Positions 7,922 through 16,864 of a stretch of 64,000 bases of DNA are shown piece after piece; positions within the stretch are counted from its first letter, which is position 1; each line of letters starts with the position of its first letter. This DNA comes from Clostridium tagluense (GTDB taxonomy: Bacteria; Bacillota; Clostridia; Clostridiales; Clostridiaceae). Made by a program: the position numbers and the translations under genes. The notes below the pieces were generated by a model. It ran no database searches, had not been told where the DNA came from, and was given only the letters and a program-made list of their open reading frames with translations. The stretch covers positions 62,001 to 126,000 of the forward strand of contig NZ_BHYK01000010.1 of assembly GCF_003865095.1 (NCBI RefSeq), in the 5' to 3' direction.

Positions 7922-9721
7922 ATGAGTGAAAGTGTAAAAGAAAGGATTTCAAAATTGAGAGCGTTTATGAAAGAAAAAGGCCTGGATGCCTATGTTGTTC
8001 CATCTGCAGACAATCATCAAAGCGAGTATGTAGGAGAATTCTTCAAGGCAAGAGCCTATGTAACCGGTTTTACGGGTTCTGCCGGAACAGCGGTAGTTAC
8101 AAAAGATGAAGTGGGTCTCTGGACGGATGGAAGGTATTTCCTTCAAGCCGAGCATCAGCTTGAAGGCAGTGGAATCAAACTCTTCAAGATGGGCAACCCA
8201 GGAGTCCTTACGGTATTGGAATATATAGAAGCTGAAATGCCCAGTAATGGAAAACTCGGATTTGATGGACGCCTCATGGCGATGCAAGAAGGGGAAGATT
8301 TTTCTTCGCTACTTGCCCATAAGAACGTGGCCGTTGAGTACGCCTATGATCTCGTTGATATGGTATGGGAAGGTCGTCCGAAACTTGCAAATGAGCCTGT
8401 TTTTCTTCTTGAAGAAAAGTATTCCGGCGAAAGCAGGGCGTCCAAGCTGTCTAGGATAAGAGCTGCCATGAAAGATAAAGGAGCAAGCTACCATGTCATC
8501 ACAACCTTGGATGACATCGCTTGGATTCTCAACATCCGAGGAAATGATGTCATGTATTCACCTCTGGTGCTATGTTATGCGGTTGTTACCATGGAAAAGG
8601 TAGACTTGTTCATTGAAGAAAGTAGGCTTAATGTAAGCGTCAAGGAAGCTTTAGCCAAGGATGGTGTGGTATTAAGGCCTTACAACGATATTTATGAAGC
8701 TGTCAAGGACTTTAAGGCTGAAGATGTGGTGCTAATCGACCCAGACAGAATCAATTATGCTCTGTATAAAAACATTCCAGCTAAGACAAAAAAAGTCCAA
8801 GCAGATAATCCTAGCATATTGTTCAAGGCCATTAAAAATCCTGTGGAGCTTGCCAATATTGAAAAAGCTCACATTAAAGACGGTGTTGCCATTACGAAAT
8901 TCATGTATTGGCTGAAAACAAATGTTACAAAAACAACAATCACAGAAATCAGTGCTTCAGAAAAACTGGAAGAGTTTCGAAAACAGCAGGAGGGTTACTT
9001 GTGGCAAAGCTTTGCACCAATTTGCGCTTTCAAAGAACATGCAGCCATGATGCATTACTGCGCTACGCCTGAAACAGATGTGAAACTTGCGGAAGGCCAC
9101 TTATTATTGATGGATACTGGCGGAAACTACTTTGAAGGTACAACGGATATTACCAGAACATTCGCCATTGGCGAAGTGAGCAAAGAACTTAAGCATCACT
9201 TCACCACAGTGGCCAGAGGCATGATGAACCTGGCTCGTGCTAGATTCCTTTACGGATGCAAAGGCTACAACCTAGATATATTGGCTAGAGAACCAATGTG
9301 GAGTCTTGACCTAGATTATAAATGCGGAACTGGTCATGGTGTAGGCTATTTGCTAAATATTCATGAAGGACCAAGTGGCTTTCGATGGTACATCGTACCA
9401 TCCAAGCATGAAACTAACACTTTAGAAGAAGGCATGGTTATAACAGATGAACCAGGTATTTATATCGATGGATCCCATGGCATCCGTATAGAGAATGAGC
9501 TCATCGTCAGAAAAGGCATTGAAAACGAATTCGGTCAGTTCATGCACTTTGATTCTGTCACCTATGCTCCAATTGATTTGGATGCTATAGACACAGAAGA
9601 CCTTAACCGCGATGAAAAACTGTATTTAAACAGTTATCATAAGCTTGTGTATGAGAAATTAGCTGAGTATCTGAGTGCTGAAGAGAGAGCATGGCTAAAA
9701 TCCTATACAAGAGAAGTTTAA
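7922..9721 (+). CDS. Xaa-Pro aminopeptidase (aminopeptidase P, long form)
   Basis: Three-domain M24B aminopeptidase of 599 residues, the length of cytosolic aminopeptidase P of the eukaryotic/Bacteroidetes type. It has two creatinase-like N-domains and a catalytic C-domain with LLLMDTGGNYFEGTTDITR (two Asp ligands), GTGHGVGYLLNIHEGP (His) and ITDEPGIY/GIRIENE (two Glu). It should remove the N-terminal residue of peptides that have proline in position two. I chose the ATG at 7922 because GAGAGG lies 8 nt upstream; an earlier in-frame ATG at 7904 has no such site. Codon use is much richer in G and C than in the first peptidase gene, which suggests a separate origin. Confidence 0.9.
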   Translation: MSESVKERISKLRAFMKEKGLDAYVVPSADNHQSEYVGEFFKARAYVTGFTGSAGTAVVTKDEVGLWTDGRYFLQAEHQLEGSGIKLFKMGNPGVLTVLEYIEAEMPSNGKLGFDGRLMAMQEGEDFSSLLAHKNVAVEYAYDLVDMVWEGRPKLANEPVFLLEEKYSGESRASKLSRIRAAMKDKGASYHVITTLDDIAWILNIRGNDVMYSPLVLCYAVVTMEKVDLFIEESRLNVSVKEALAKDGVVLRPYNDIYEAVKDFKAEDVVLIDPDRINYALYKNIPAKTKKVQADNPSILFKAIKNPVELANIEKAHIKDGVAITKFMYWLKTNVTKTTITEISASEKLEEFRKQQEGYLWQSFAPICAFKEHAAMMHYCATPETDVKLAEGHLLLMDTGGNYFEGTTDITRTFAIGEVSKELKHHFTTVARGMMNLARARFLYGCKGYNLDILAREPMWSLDLDYKCGTGHGVGYLLNIHEGPSGFRWYIVPSKHETNTLEEGMVITDEPGIYIDGSHGIRIENELIVRKGIENEFGQFMHFDSVTYAPIDLDAIDTEDLNRDEKLYLNSYHKLVYEKLAEYLSAEERAWLKSYTREV

Positions 9722-9753
9722 ACATAAGAAAAAATTAGTTTAGGGGGAAAATT

Positions 9754-11118
9754 ATGAGTGAAATTGTAGTGAAAAACAAAAGGCCTTTTGGTTTTTATGT
9801 TTGTTGTGTGGCGTTCATGTTCGAGCGGATGGCATATTATTCTGCTAAGTATCTAATTTTTGTTTTTGTTGCTGCTACACTGGTAACAGGCGGATTAGGT
9901 CTTACAAAGTTTGAAGCAGCACTTATTCAATCAAATCTTGTTGCGTATACCTATCTTGCACCTATTATTGGTGGATATCTTTCTGATAGGCACATTGGTG
10001 CCAGGTACTGTGTTCCAGTTGGACTAGTTTTGATGGCCGCCGGGTATATAGTGGGTGGATCTGCAACTAATGCCGTAACCATGAATGTGATGGTGACACT
10101 TGTAGCAATCGGTACAGGTCTATTTAAAGGTAACGTTTCTGCAATCAGCGGTGCTTTGTTTGAAGACGAAAGTCAGCTGGATTCAGCATTTTCAGTTCAG
10201 TATTCCTTTGTCAATATCGGATCATTGATTGGAACAACGGCGGTGGGTGTTCTTATAGCCACAACTTTTGCCCATGGTGACGTTCAGGGCTACAGAGCTG
10301 CGTTCCAACTGTGTGGTATCATTTGTGCAATTGATGCTGCGTGGTTCCTGTTCGGTATGAAATTCCTTGGAGAAGTAGGCAAAAAGCCCTTCAAAGATGG
10401 CAAGCACATGGAAAAGAAAGTTGTAACTGAAAATAAGCCATTAACAAGAGTGGAAAAAAGAAAGGTCTTTGCTATTGTATTGGTATCCATATTCTCAGTT
10501 GTGTTCTGGGTGTTCTGGTACCTAACTTACCTGGCTGTTTATGACTACGGTGCTCAGTTCGTAAACCTGAATGTAGGCAGATTCGTAGTGCCACTTTCAT
10601 GGTTCGACTCCTTGAACGCCTTTGTATGTATTGCTATGGGACCAGTTTTGGGTATACTGTGGTTCAAACTGTCCAAGAGGCCTAAAGGTGATCTGAGCTT
10701 GTTCAAAAAATTGGCTCTGGGTCTTAGTTTACTTGGAATGTCCTTTTTAATGCTTGTAGGTGCAGAAATTTCAAGAGGCACAAACAAGGCAAGCATCGTT
10801 TGGATCATCGCGTTTGGCGTGCTCCTAAGTATGGGTGAAATGCTATTCTCACCACTTGGTAACTCCTTTGTTACGAAATATGCACCCAACAAGATTTACT
10901 CAATACTTATGGGCGTTTGGATTTTAGCTTCCTTCATCGCGGGTAAATCCTATGGCTACCTGTATGAGTTTGCTTCAAAATTTCCGATTATACAGTCCTA
11001 TGTTGTCATCCCTATCATTTTGTTCGTATGCGCAGTATTACTGTTTATCTTTGACAAAAAGCTTGTAAAGCTACTGGAAGATGAAGAACCAGCGAAAAAG
11101 GTCAAACTCGTCGCATAA
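9754..11118 (+). CDS. POT/PTR2-family proton-coupled peptide transporter
   Basis: Integral membrane protein of 454 residues with about 12-14 helices, of the proton-dependent oligopeptide transporter type within the major facilitator superfamily. FERMAYYS (about 23-30) corresponds to the first-helix E-R-x-x-Y-Y motif, and GLFKGNVSAISG (about 122-133) matches the helix 4 region; APIIGGYLSDRHIGAR is the MFS loop 2-3 signature. It probably imports di- and tripeptides for the two peptidases encoded upstream. AGGGGG lies 8 nt before the ATG. A terminator follows. Confidence 0.88.
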   Translation: MSEIVVKNKRPFGFYVCCVAFMFERMAYYSAKYLIFVFVAATLVTGGLGLTKFEAALIQSNLVAYTYLAPIIGGYLSDRHIGARYCVPVGLVLMAAGYIVGGSATNAVTMNVMVTLVAIGTGLFKGNVSAISGALFEDESQLDSAFSVQYSFVNIGSLIGTTAVGVLIATTFAHGDVQGYRAAFQLCGIICAIDAAWFLFGMKFLGEVGKKPFKDGKHMEKKVVTENKPLTRVEKRKVFAIVLVSIFSVVFWVFWYLTYLAVYDYGAQFVNLNVGRFVVPLSWFDSLNAFVCIAMGPVLGILWFKLSKRPKGDLSLFKKLALGLSLLGMSFLMLVGAEISRGTNKASIVWIIAFGVLLSMGEMLFSPLGNSFVTKYAPNKIYSILMGVWILASFIAGKSYGYLYEFASKFPIIQSYVVIPIILFVCAVLLFIFDKKLVKLLEDEEPAKKVKLVA

Positions 11119-11137
11119 TAGGTTTATTTTCTAAAAC

Positions 11138-11179
11138 AAAAAAGATGGCTTCTGTCTTGCACAGTAGTCATCTTTTTTT
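11138..11179 (+). terminator. Terminator of the peptide-use operon
   Basis: AAAAAGATG pairs with CATCTTTTT, with an inner CTGT/ACAG stem, followed by T residues. It closes the three-gene operon. Confidence 0.8.
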
Positions 11180-11333
11180 GGAGATTTTGTCTAATTGCTG
11201 TAAGCCGTAATGGCAACAGTTGTTTTTTTCTCGGGGACATGAAACCTAAAGGAGCTATATGATAGGATTAATTAATCACGGATTTTATAATACCTTCATA
11301 CTATATTAGTATAAAAGTAATTGAGGGTGTAAA

Positions 11334-11714
11334 ATGAAAAAAAAATTTGGAACTGCTCTAAACTGTATTGATGGTAGAACTCAAATTCCTGTAATAAAGT
11401 GGTTGAAAGAAAATTTTGGTGTGTATTATGTGGATTTAATTACAGAACCTGGAATGGATAAGGTATTAGCTGAAGGTCAATGGGATGAAATTGAGAGGTT
11501 AAGAGAGAAAGCTATAATTTCAATAGAAGCTCATAATTCTAATGTAATTGCTGTAGTAGGCCATTATGATTGTGCTGCAAATCCTGTTAGTGACTTAAAA
11601 CATTTTCGGGATATAGTCGCATCTACATATACAGTAGTATCATGGGGTCTTCCTGTTAAAGTAGTGGGTCTATGGGTGGATGATTTTTGGCGTGTACATG
11701 TTGTCAGTATATAA
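11334..11714 (+). CDS. Small beta-carbonic-anhydrase-like zinc protein
   Basis: A protein of 126 residues that keeps the zinc and catalytic signature of beta-class carbonic anhydrases: C11-x-D13-x-R15 (CIDGR) and H77-x-x-C80 (GHYDCAANP). It is much shorter than typical beta enzymes (about 180-220), because the N-terminal arm and parts of the hydrophobic active-site wall are lacking. Similar short proteins are common in clostridia and archaea. Activity on CO2 is unproven. The ATG follows TTGAGGGTG. A terminator that lies inside a 200-bp repeat follows directly. Confidence 0.75.
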   Translation: MKKKFGTALNCIDGRTQIPVIKWLKENFGVYYVDLITEPGMDKVLAEGQWDEIERLREKAIISIEAHNSNVIAVVGHYDCAANPVSDLKHFRDIVASTYTVVSWGLPVKVVGLWVDDFWRVHVVSI

Positions 11715-11732
11715 GTAACAACTATCTATAAT

Positions 11733-11932
11733 ATATAACATTGGTTAGATGCCGGTGTTATTTTTTTGTTGTTGTATAAGATTAAAGAATATGTAAGGTG
11801 ATCTAAAGAGTAAAATTTAGGATTTTTTACTTTTTAGTGTAAATTTAGAAGGAAAGTGGTGGGGAAGTGTAGAAATATGGTAGTAACATGTAATTGATGT
11901 ATTTATAAACTTGGGAATATTATGTTTATAAT
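11733..11932 (+). repeat. 200-bp dispersed repeat, copy 1
   Basis: Nearly collinear with 17772-17971; by eye about 85-90 percent of bases agree. It begins ATATAACATTGGTTAG, contains a rho-independent terminator, and ends near TTTATAATGG. The matching open frame in copy 2 is broken here: ATGGTAGTAACATGTAAT is followed by TGA instead of AGA. Confidence 0.8.
11737..11767 (+). terminator. Terminator inside repeat copy 1
   Basis: AACATTGG and CCGGTGTT form an 8-bp stem with two G-T pairs and a 7-nt loop, followed by T7. It can end the carbonic-anhydrase-like transcript. Confidence 0.75.
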
Positions 11933-11956
11933 GGTAAGTCAAAAAAAGTGAACTAA

Positions 11957-12358
11957 AGATTCTTTCTCATTAAACCTAGTAAAGAAAATTTGTCACATTT
12001 AAAAAACTTTAAAATGATGCCTAAAAAAATTATTCTAATTAATACAGTAGCTTTCTCCGCGTTAACGGTTGCTTCTTTGGCATCATTATATGCAGGATGT
12101 TTAAATCCAGTACTCCGATCAACATGCAGCAATTTAACATCGGTGATAACAGGAGTGGCAACATTACTTATGGTTATATTCGTAGACCCTTATGTATCAA
12201 TGCTAACCGATGATGTAATAAAAGGGAAATGCACTGAATTCCAATTTAATAGATGTATAATTTTTATTGTTGGAGGATTAATCGTAGGTACGATTTCAGC
12301 TCAGTTTTTATTAGTTCCAGCAGCTGAAGCAATATCCTTTATAGCTAAAATAATTTAG
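11957..12358 (+). pseudogene. C-terminal half of an Amj-type lipid II flippase
   Basis: An open frame of about 133 codons without a good start. From 11972 it reads KPSKENLSHLKNFKMMPKK, followed by two or three membrane segments and VDPYVSMLTDDVIKG. I recognise this as the second half of Amj (YdaH), the alternative lipid II flippase of about 260-270 residues. The first half is missing: a TAA lies in frame at 11954-11956, and the 200-bp repeat ends only 25 bp upstream. A TTG at 11990 could start a 122-residue product, but no ribosome site is visible. Most likely a truncated remnant. Confidence 0.6.
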
Positions 12359-12660
12359 TTTAAAAAATAAATTATGCTTAACAATTTATAGTTGCTACTG
12401 AAAAACCAAATATATATAATAGCAAAAGCGTATTTCATAGAGAAATCAACGGGGTAGGCTTCTTCTAATTAATTCAAACGACAAATTAGTACATATTTAT
12501 ATAAATGTTACTCTATAAAAAGAGAGTTGGAAATTAATGTAGAATTATAGATTGTGGAAACTTAATTAGAAGAGTATATTATGGATGAGTTGAAACTATC
12601 AAATATGATAATAGTCTTTAATGAATAGGTTAATGTTTTGAAATATTAGGAGAGAAATAA
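12359..12660. other. Intergenic stretch without recognisable features
   Basis: About 300 bp with no frame, hairpin or repeat that I can support, apart from the AGGAG ribosome site at 12649-12653 of the next gene. Confidence 0.4.
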
Positions 12661-13395
12661 ATGAAATATGGGAAAATAATTGGCATAGGTAATACTGCAA
12701 ATGTATATGAATGGGAAGAAGGCAAGGTACTTAAACTTTTTTATCAAGGCTATCCAAAAGAATCGGTAGAAAGAGAGTTTCAAAATGCAAATGCAATAAG
12801 AAATATGGATTTTGCAAAACCAAAGGTATATGAAATTATTTTTTGCGAAGAGAGAATGGGTATTATATATGACAAAGTGAAGGGTGAATCCCTGTTGGAT
12901 TGGGTTATGAGAACAGGTGATGTGAAGGAATGTGCAGTATATATGGCAAAGTTACATAAGGAAATCCTTCAGAATACGATTAGTAATGTAGTGAATTACA
13001 AGGATTTTTTAAAATGTAATATATTAAAATCGCCATCAGCTAATTCAAAGAAACAAGAAGAAGTATTGAAAATGCTAGATGAACTTCTGGATGGAAATAC
13101 ACTTTGTCATGGTGATTTCCATCCAGGTAATATATTAATATCGGATGGACATACAATGGTTATAGATTTCATGAATGTGTGTCATGGGGATTTTTTATAT
13201 GATGTTGCAAGAACTGTATTTCTGGTGGAATACACACCTGTTCCGATAGAAGTGGTCGATAGAGAAATGCTTTTACAATTTAAAAAAACGCTGGCAGATT
13301 TGTATCTTATGCAAATGAATGTTACCAGAGAAATGATACAGAATTATCTATCAGTTATTATTGCAGCTAGAGTGGGTGAATGCCCGAAGGAATAG
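12661..13395 (+). CDS. Aminoglycoside-phosphotransferase-fold kinase
   Basis: Small-molecule kinase of the APH/choline-kinase fold, 244 residues. It has a Gly-rich start (GIGNTANVYEW, 8-18), a likely ATP lysine at K25, the catalytic loop HGDFHPGN (150-157) and the metal-binding VIDFMN (Asp169). Relatives phosphorylate sugars, amino sugars or antibiotics; the target is not predictable. It ends abruptly with VGECPKE, whereas relatives usually have a short further helix, so the C-terminus may be trimmed. A terminator with a long loop follows. Confidence 0.82.
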   Translation: MKYGKIIGIGNTANVYEWEEGKVLKLFYQGYPKESVEREFQNANAIRNMDFAKPKVYEIIFCEERMGIIYDKVKGESLLDWVMRTGDVKECAVYMAKLHKEILQNTISNVVNYKDFLKCNILKSPSANSKKQEEVLKMLDELLDGNTLCHGDFHPGNILISDGHTMVIDFMNVCHGDFLYDVARTVFLVEYTPVPIEVVDREMLLQFKKTLADLYLMQMNVTREMIQNYLSVIIAARVGECPKE

Positions 13396-13426
13396 TTAAA
13401 TGCAAGGTAAAATGTATGTAGTAGAA

Positions 13427-13507
13427 GAGACTTAATGTAGCATGAACAAGTAGTTAACAGATGAATTATGAACATAATGTGTGGTTGTGTTAAGTCTCAA
13501 TTTTTTT
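13427..13507 (+). terminator. Terminator after the APH-fold kinase
   Basis: GAGACTTAA (13427-13435) pairs with TTAAGTCTC (13490-13498), then AA and T7. The loop is about 54 nt, long for a simple terminator. Confidence 0.55.
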
Positions 13508-13567
13508 AAGTGATGACATAGTATTAATTTGCATAATAAAGATTATTAATATTTGGGAGGTGATGAG

Positions 13568-13810
13568 ATGAAATCAATACCAAATTGTATATCGTTTAGT
13601 AGAATAATTTTTGCAAGTCTCCATACCTACGGAAATAAAATCACTGGCATAGTATTATTCATATTTCCAATATTGCTTCCCTATGTTCATAGAACTGTGT
13701 TGATGTATATAATTTGTGCTGTGGCAAGCATATCAGCAATTGAAGAATTGCTTATTCAGTTGAGCTCAAGTCAACTGAACTTAAATAAACAAAGTATATT
13801 TGAAAAATGA
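13568..13810 (+). pseudogene. CDP-alcohol phosphatidyltransferase with internal deletion
   Basis: The frame starts MKSIPNCISFSRIIFA, the N-terminus of a CDP-alcohol phosphatidyltransferase. It then jumps directly to LHTYGNKITGIVLFIFPILL and ends EELLIQLSSSQLNLNKQSIF, the C-terminal part of the same clostridial family. About 90 residues are missing in between, including the whole D-G-x2-A-R-x8-G-x3-D-x3-D catalytic motif, while the reading frame is kept. The start at 13568 has GGGAGGTGA upstream; an in-frame ATG at 13553 lies before that site. The 80-residue product cannot be a phosphatidyltransferase and would be a membrane peptide at most. Confidence 0.7.
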
Positions 13811-13940
13811 GCATAATCTTTGGGTTTATTTTATTAAGTGTGTTGGGACAGTTAATTTGAAATGTTCCTGCTTGTAGAATATAACTAACTAATCTAATAA
13901 AGAATGTTTATAAAAACAGAAAATAGGTAGGTGTAATTAT

Positions 13941-14528
13941 ATGTTTTTCAATACGATAGAAACTGACAGACTTATTATAAGAGAATTTAATGAAGACGAT
14001 TTTAAGTCTATTCATGCATATGCTTCAAAACCAGAGGTAATAATGTATCTACCATTTGGACCCAATAGCGAAATGGATACACACATTTTCTTGAAAAAGG
14101 TTATTGATTACCAAACTTTAAACCCAAGATATGATTATGAATTTGCAGTAGTATTAAAGCAAAATAATATTTTAATTGGTGCTTGCGGGATACATGTCAC
14201 AAATATTAACAATAAGGAAGGATCCATTGGATATTGTTATGATAAGCAATACTGGGGAAATGGCTATGCCTCTGAATCAAGCGATGCAATTATAAATTTT
14301 GGATTTGAAAAATTAAATCTACATAGAATTTTTGCTACATGCCATCCAGATAACATTGCATCAGCAAAGGTTATGGAGAAGATAGGGATGATAAAAGAAG
14401 GTCGATTGAGGGAGCATAAATTACAAAAGGGAAAATGGCGAGATTCATTCCTATACTCAATTCTTGATTATGAATATAATGTAAAATCATATATTATTCA
14501 TCAACAAGAGTGTAAATATACTCCTTAG
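13941..14528 (+). CDS. GNAT N-acetyltransferase, RimJ/RimL-like
   Basis: 195 residues. It opens with the family block IETDRLIIREF, has the acetyl-CoA loop in GYCYDKQYWGNGYASES, and ends with HPDNIASAKVMEKIGM followed by KEGRLREH, all standard for the RimJ/RimL subgroup. It has the same length and architecture as the GNAT at 120-707 but is clearly divergent, so it is not a recent duplicate. Its neighbours are unrelated single genes. The substrate is unknown. Confidence 0.9.
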   Translation: MFFNTIETDRLIIREFNEDDFKSIHAYASKPEVIMYLPFGPNSEMDTHIFLKKVIDYQTLNPRYDYEFAVVLKQNNILIGACGIHVTNINNKEGSIGYCYDKQYWGNGYASESSDAIINFGFEKLNLHRIFATCHPDNIASAKVMEKIGMIKEGRLREHKLQKGKWRDSFLYSILDYEYNVKSYIIHQQECKYTP

Positions 14529-14683
14529 AAATAGTCACTTTACAAGTAAATTTCAGCTTCAAAACTATTACCAAAAACGAATTATCAATACAACTCTAAT
14601 ATACCCTTTATGCTATTTGCTTTAGGTATTACTTAATGTACACTTCGTAATAAAATTTCTAATTTTTTAACAGGAGGATAGCT

Positions 14684-15712
14684 ATGAATAAGATAATCAA
14701 CATATGTTTTTCACAAAGTGCAGGAGCAACTTTAAAACAGGCTGTCAGTACCAACGAACTTCAGTATAATGAAAAGGTTATAGTTTTTTTTGATAACCTT
14801 TCACAGGGAGCTATAAAGAGTGGAGTAAATATTGAGGAAAGAATTAATTGGTATAATATTTTTAAGGGAGCTGATCCATTAAAGCTATTTATTGATTACG
14901 ATATAGAGGAGTTAAAAGAAAATTATAATGCATTTCATGATGAATTTTCTAATATGGATATCAGTGATACTTTATACCTCTGGTATGGATCTAGCCAAGA
15001 GTTCTGTGGAATGCTATATACCTTAGAGCTTTTAAAAGACAGGAAGCTAAATACATATATAATAGATGTAAAAGATACAGTTATTAAGCGCAACGAGATT
15101 GTATTTCAGGTTAGGACTACAGGAGAAATCCTACCAGAAAACCTAGAAAAATATGCTGCTACAAAAAGAAAGCTGGATTCAAATGAATATAAACAATTTC
15201 TTGATGATTGGGAATCATTAAAAAAGGATAATTCTATATTGCGTGTTCTTAAAGATGGAAAAGTAAAAAGTGTAGATGAAAGTTATTTTGATATAGCTAT
15301 ACTAAAATATACACCGAAAGAATTTAGAAACTCTATGAGAACTGTAGGCGATGTGTTAGGTAAAAGTGAAGATGAAATTTCGGATGAGTATATATTTTGG
15401 AGAATAAACGAACTGATTAAATCAGAAAAAATAGAATACAACGGCAAGGTTGGAGTCATAGGAATGGAAATAAAAATAACAGAAGAAGGATTCAAATATC
15501 TTAGTACTGACAAAGATGCCATGAAGATTTGGGAAGAGGATAGAGAAAAGTCAAAGCAAGAACAAGATATGAAAAATAAATATAGAGAAAAAGGCAGAAT
15601 GAAAGAAAAAATAGATATAGCGAGAAATTTAAAAGATGTATTAGATATGGCGACTATAGCGGATAAAACAGGTTTAAGCCTAGAGCAAGTTAAAAATTTG
15701 CAGGAAAATTAA
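14684..15712 (+). CDS. DUF1835 domain protein, first of a tandem pair
   Basis: 342 residues. The first 120 or so (MNKIINICFSQSAGATLKQA...) form a DUF1835 domain, and the middle resembles the DUF3658 partner domain; neither has an established function. The last 40 residues (KGRMKEKIDIARNLKDV, then ADKTGLSLEQVKNL) look like the C-terminal tail of Rpn-type PD-(D/E)XK nucleases, which carry a helical I-A-x2-T-G-L-S-x-E-x-V/I-x2-L motif. AGGAGG at 14671-14676 supports the ATG. A paralogue follows 87 bp downstream. Confidence 0.8.
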   Translation: MNKIINICFSQSAGATLKQAVSTNELQYNEKVIVFFDNLSQGAIKSGVNIEERINWYNIFKGADPLKLFIDYDIEELKENYNAFHDEFSNMDISDTLYLWYGSSQEFCGMLYTLELLKDRKLNTYIIDVKDTVIKRNEIVFQVRTTGEILPENLEKYAATKRKLDSNEYKQFLDDWESLKKDNSILRVLKDGKVKSVDESYFDIAILKYTPKEFRNSMRTVGDVLGKSEDEISDEYIFWRINELIKSEKIEYNGKVGVIGMEIKITEEGFKYLSTDKDAMKIWEEDREKSKQEQDMKNKYREKGRMKEKIDIARNLKDVLDMATIADKTGLSLEQVKNLQEN

Positions 15713-15799
15713 TTGATTAATAAGAGAAATGATTAGCTTCAAGATATTATGTTATTTTTCTAGATATTATTGGTATGCGAACTTGAAAGGAGTATGATA

Positions 15800-16822
15800 A
15801 TGAATAATATAGTTAATATATGTTTTTCAGAAGGTGCAGGAGCAAAATTTAGAGTTGCAATTAGGATGAATGAACTGGATGGCCAGCAAAAGGTTATAGT
15901 TCTTTCTGATGATCTTTCACATGGGCCTATAAAGGGTGGAGTGAACATTGAAGAAAGAATTAATTGGGGGAGTATAGTTGATGAAGGGGATTATTTTGCG
16001 AGTTATGGTGCAGAGGACTTAAAGGAAAATTATAATACATTTCACAATGAAATTTCTAAAATAGATGACAAGGATACTTTATACTTATGGTACGGTTCCA
16101 GTCAAGAGTTCTGTGGAATGTTATATGCCTTAGAACTTTTAAAGGATAGAAATTTAAATATATATTTAATAAATGCAACAGATACAGTAGTAAAAGATAA
16201 AGATAATGTGTATTTAGCTAGAGATACTGGAGATATTGTACCCCAATATATAGATAAATATACCAGTTTAAAGCAAAAACTGAACTCAAATAAATATAAA
16301 CAACTTCTTGATACGTGGGAATTATTAAAAAATGATAACTCTATATTGCGTGTTTTTAAAAATGAACAAATAAAAAGTGTAGACGAAAATTATTTTGATA
16401 TAGATGTATTAAAATACACCCCCAAAGGATTTAGAAACTCAGCTGAAATTGTGAGGGCTATAATCGAAAACAGTGATGTAGAAATTTCCTTTGATTATGT
16501 ATTCTGGAGAGTAAAAAAATTAGTTAAGTTAGGAAAAATTGATTACGCATGCTCTGAGGCGTGCCACGGTACATTTGAGAGCATGGAAATAAAGATAACG
16601 GAGGAAGGATTAAAGCATCTAAGTACAAATCAAAAGGCTATGAGTGTTTGGAAAAATAATAAAAAATCTTTAGATGAAGAAGAATATATGATAAATGAAT
16701 ATATAGAAGAAGGTAGGTTAGAAGAGAAAATAAGTATAGCTAAAAAGTTAAAGGATGTATTAGATTCAAAAACCATAGCAGATAACACAGGCTTAACTAT
16801 AGGACAAGTTAAAAACTTATGA
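15800..16822 (+). CDS. DUF1835 domain protein, second of a tandem pair
   Basis: 340 residues, collinear with the preceding gene over its whole length: MNNIVNICFSEGAGAKF, then INWG, then FHNEISKIDDKDTLYLWYGS, then the same Rpn-like tail ending LTIGQVKNL. The ATG at 15800 aligns with the first paralogue's start and has GAAAGGAG 7 nt upstream; an in-frame TTG at 15770 lies before that site. The copies differ throughout, so the duplication is old. The middle part, around EACHGTFESMEIKITEEGLKHLS, carries a small insertion relative to copy 1. Confidence 0.8.
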   Translation: MNNIVNICFSEGAGAKFRVAIRMNELDGQQKVIVLSDDLSHGPIKGGVNIEERINWGSIVDEGDYFASYGAEDLKENYNTFHNEISKIDDKDTLYLWYGSSQEFCGMLYALELLKDRNLNIYLINATDTVVKDKDNVYLARDTGDIVPQYIDKYTSLKQKLNSNKYKQLLDTWELLKNDNSILRVFKNEQIKSVDENYFDIDVLKYTPKGFRNSAEIVRAIIENSDVEISFDYVFWRVKKLVKLGKIDYACSEACHGTFESMEIKITEEGLKHLSTNQKAMSVWKNNKKSLDEEEYMINEYIEEGRLEEKISIAKKLKDVLDSKTIADNTGLTIGQVKNL

Positions 16823-16848
16823 TTAAGCAAGATTTTTCTAGTAGCTAA

Positions 16849-16864
16849 GTCATAACTGTAAAAT
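16849..16864 (+). repeat. Boundary motif family I, copy 2
   Basis: GTCATAACTGTAAAAT; with its flank (TAGCTAAGTCATAACTGTA) it is close to 19025-19042. It lies between the DUF1835 pair and the ASCH gene. Confidence 0.4.

Noticed and set aside
8309-8494. Opposite-strand frames inside the aminopeptidase P gene
   Set aside because: They arise from its higher G+C, have no start signals, and the forward gene has all M24 motifs.
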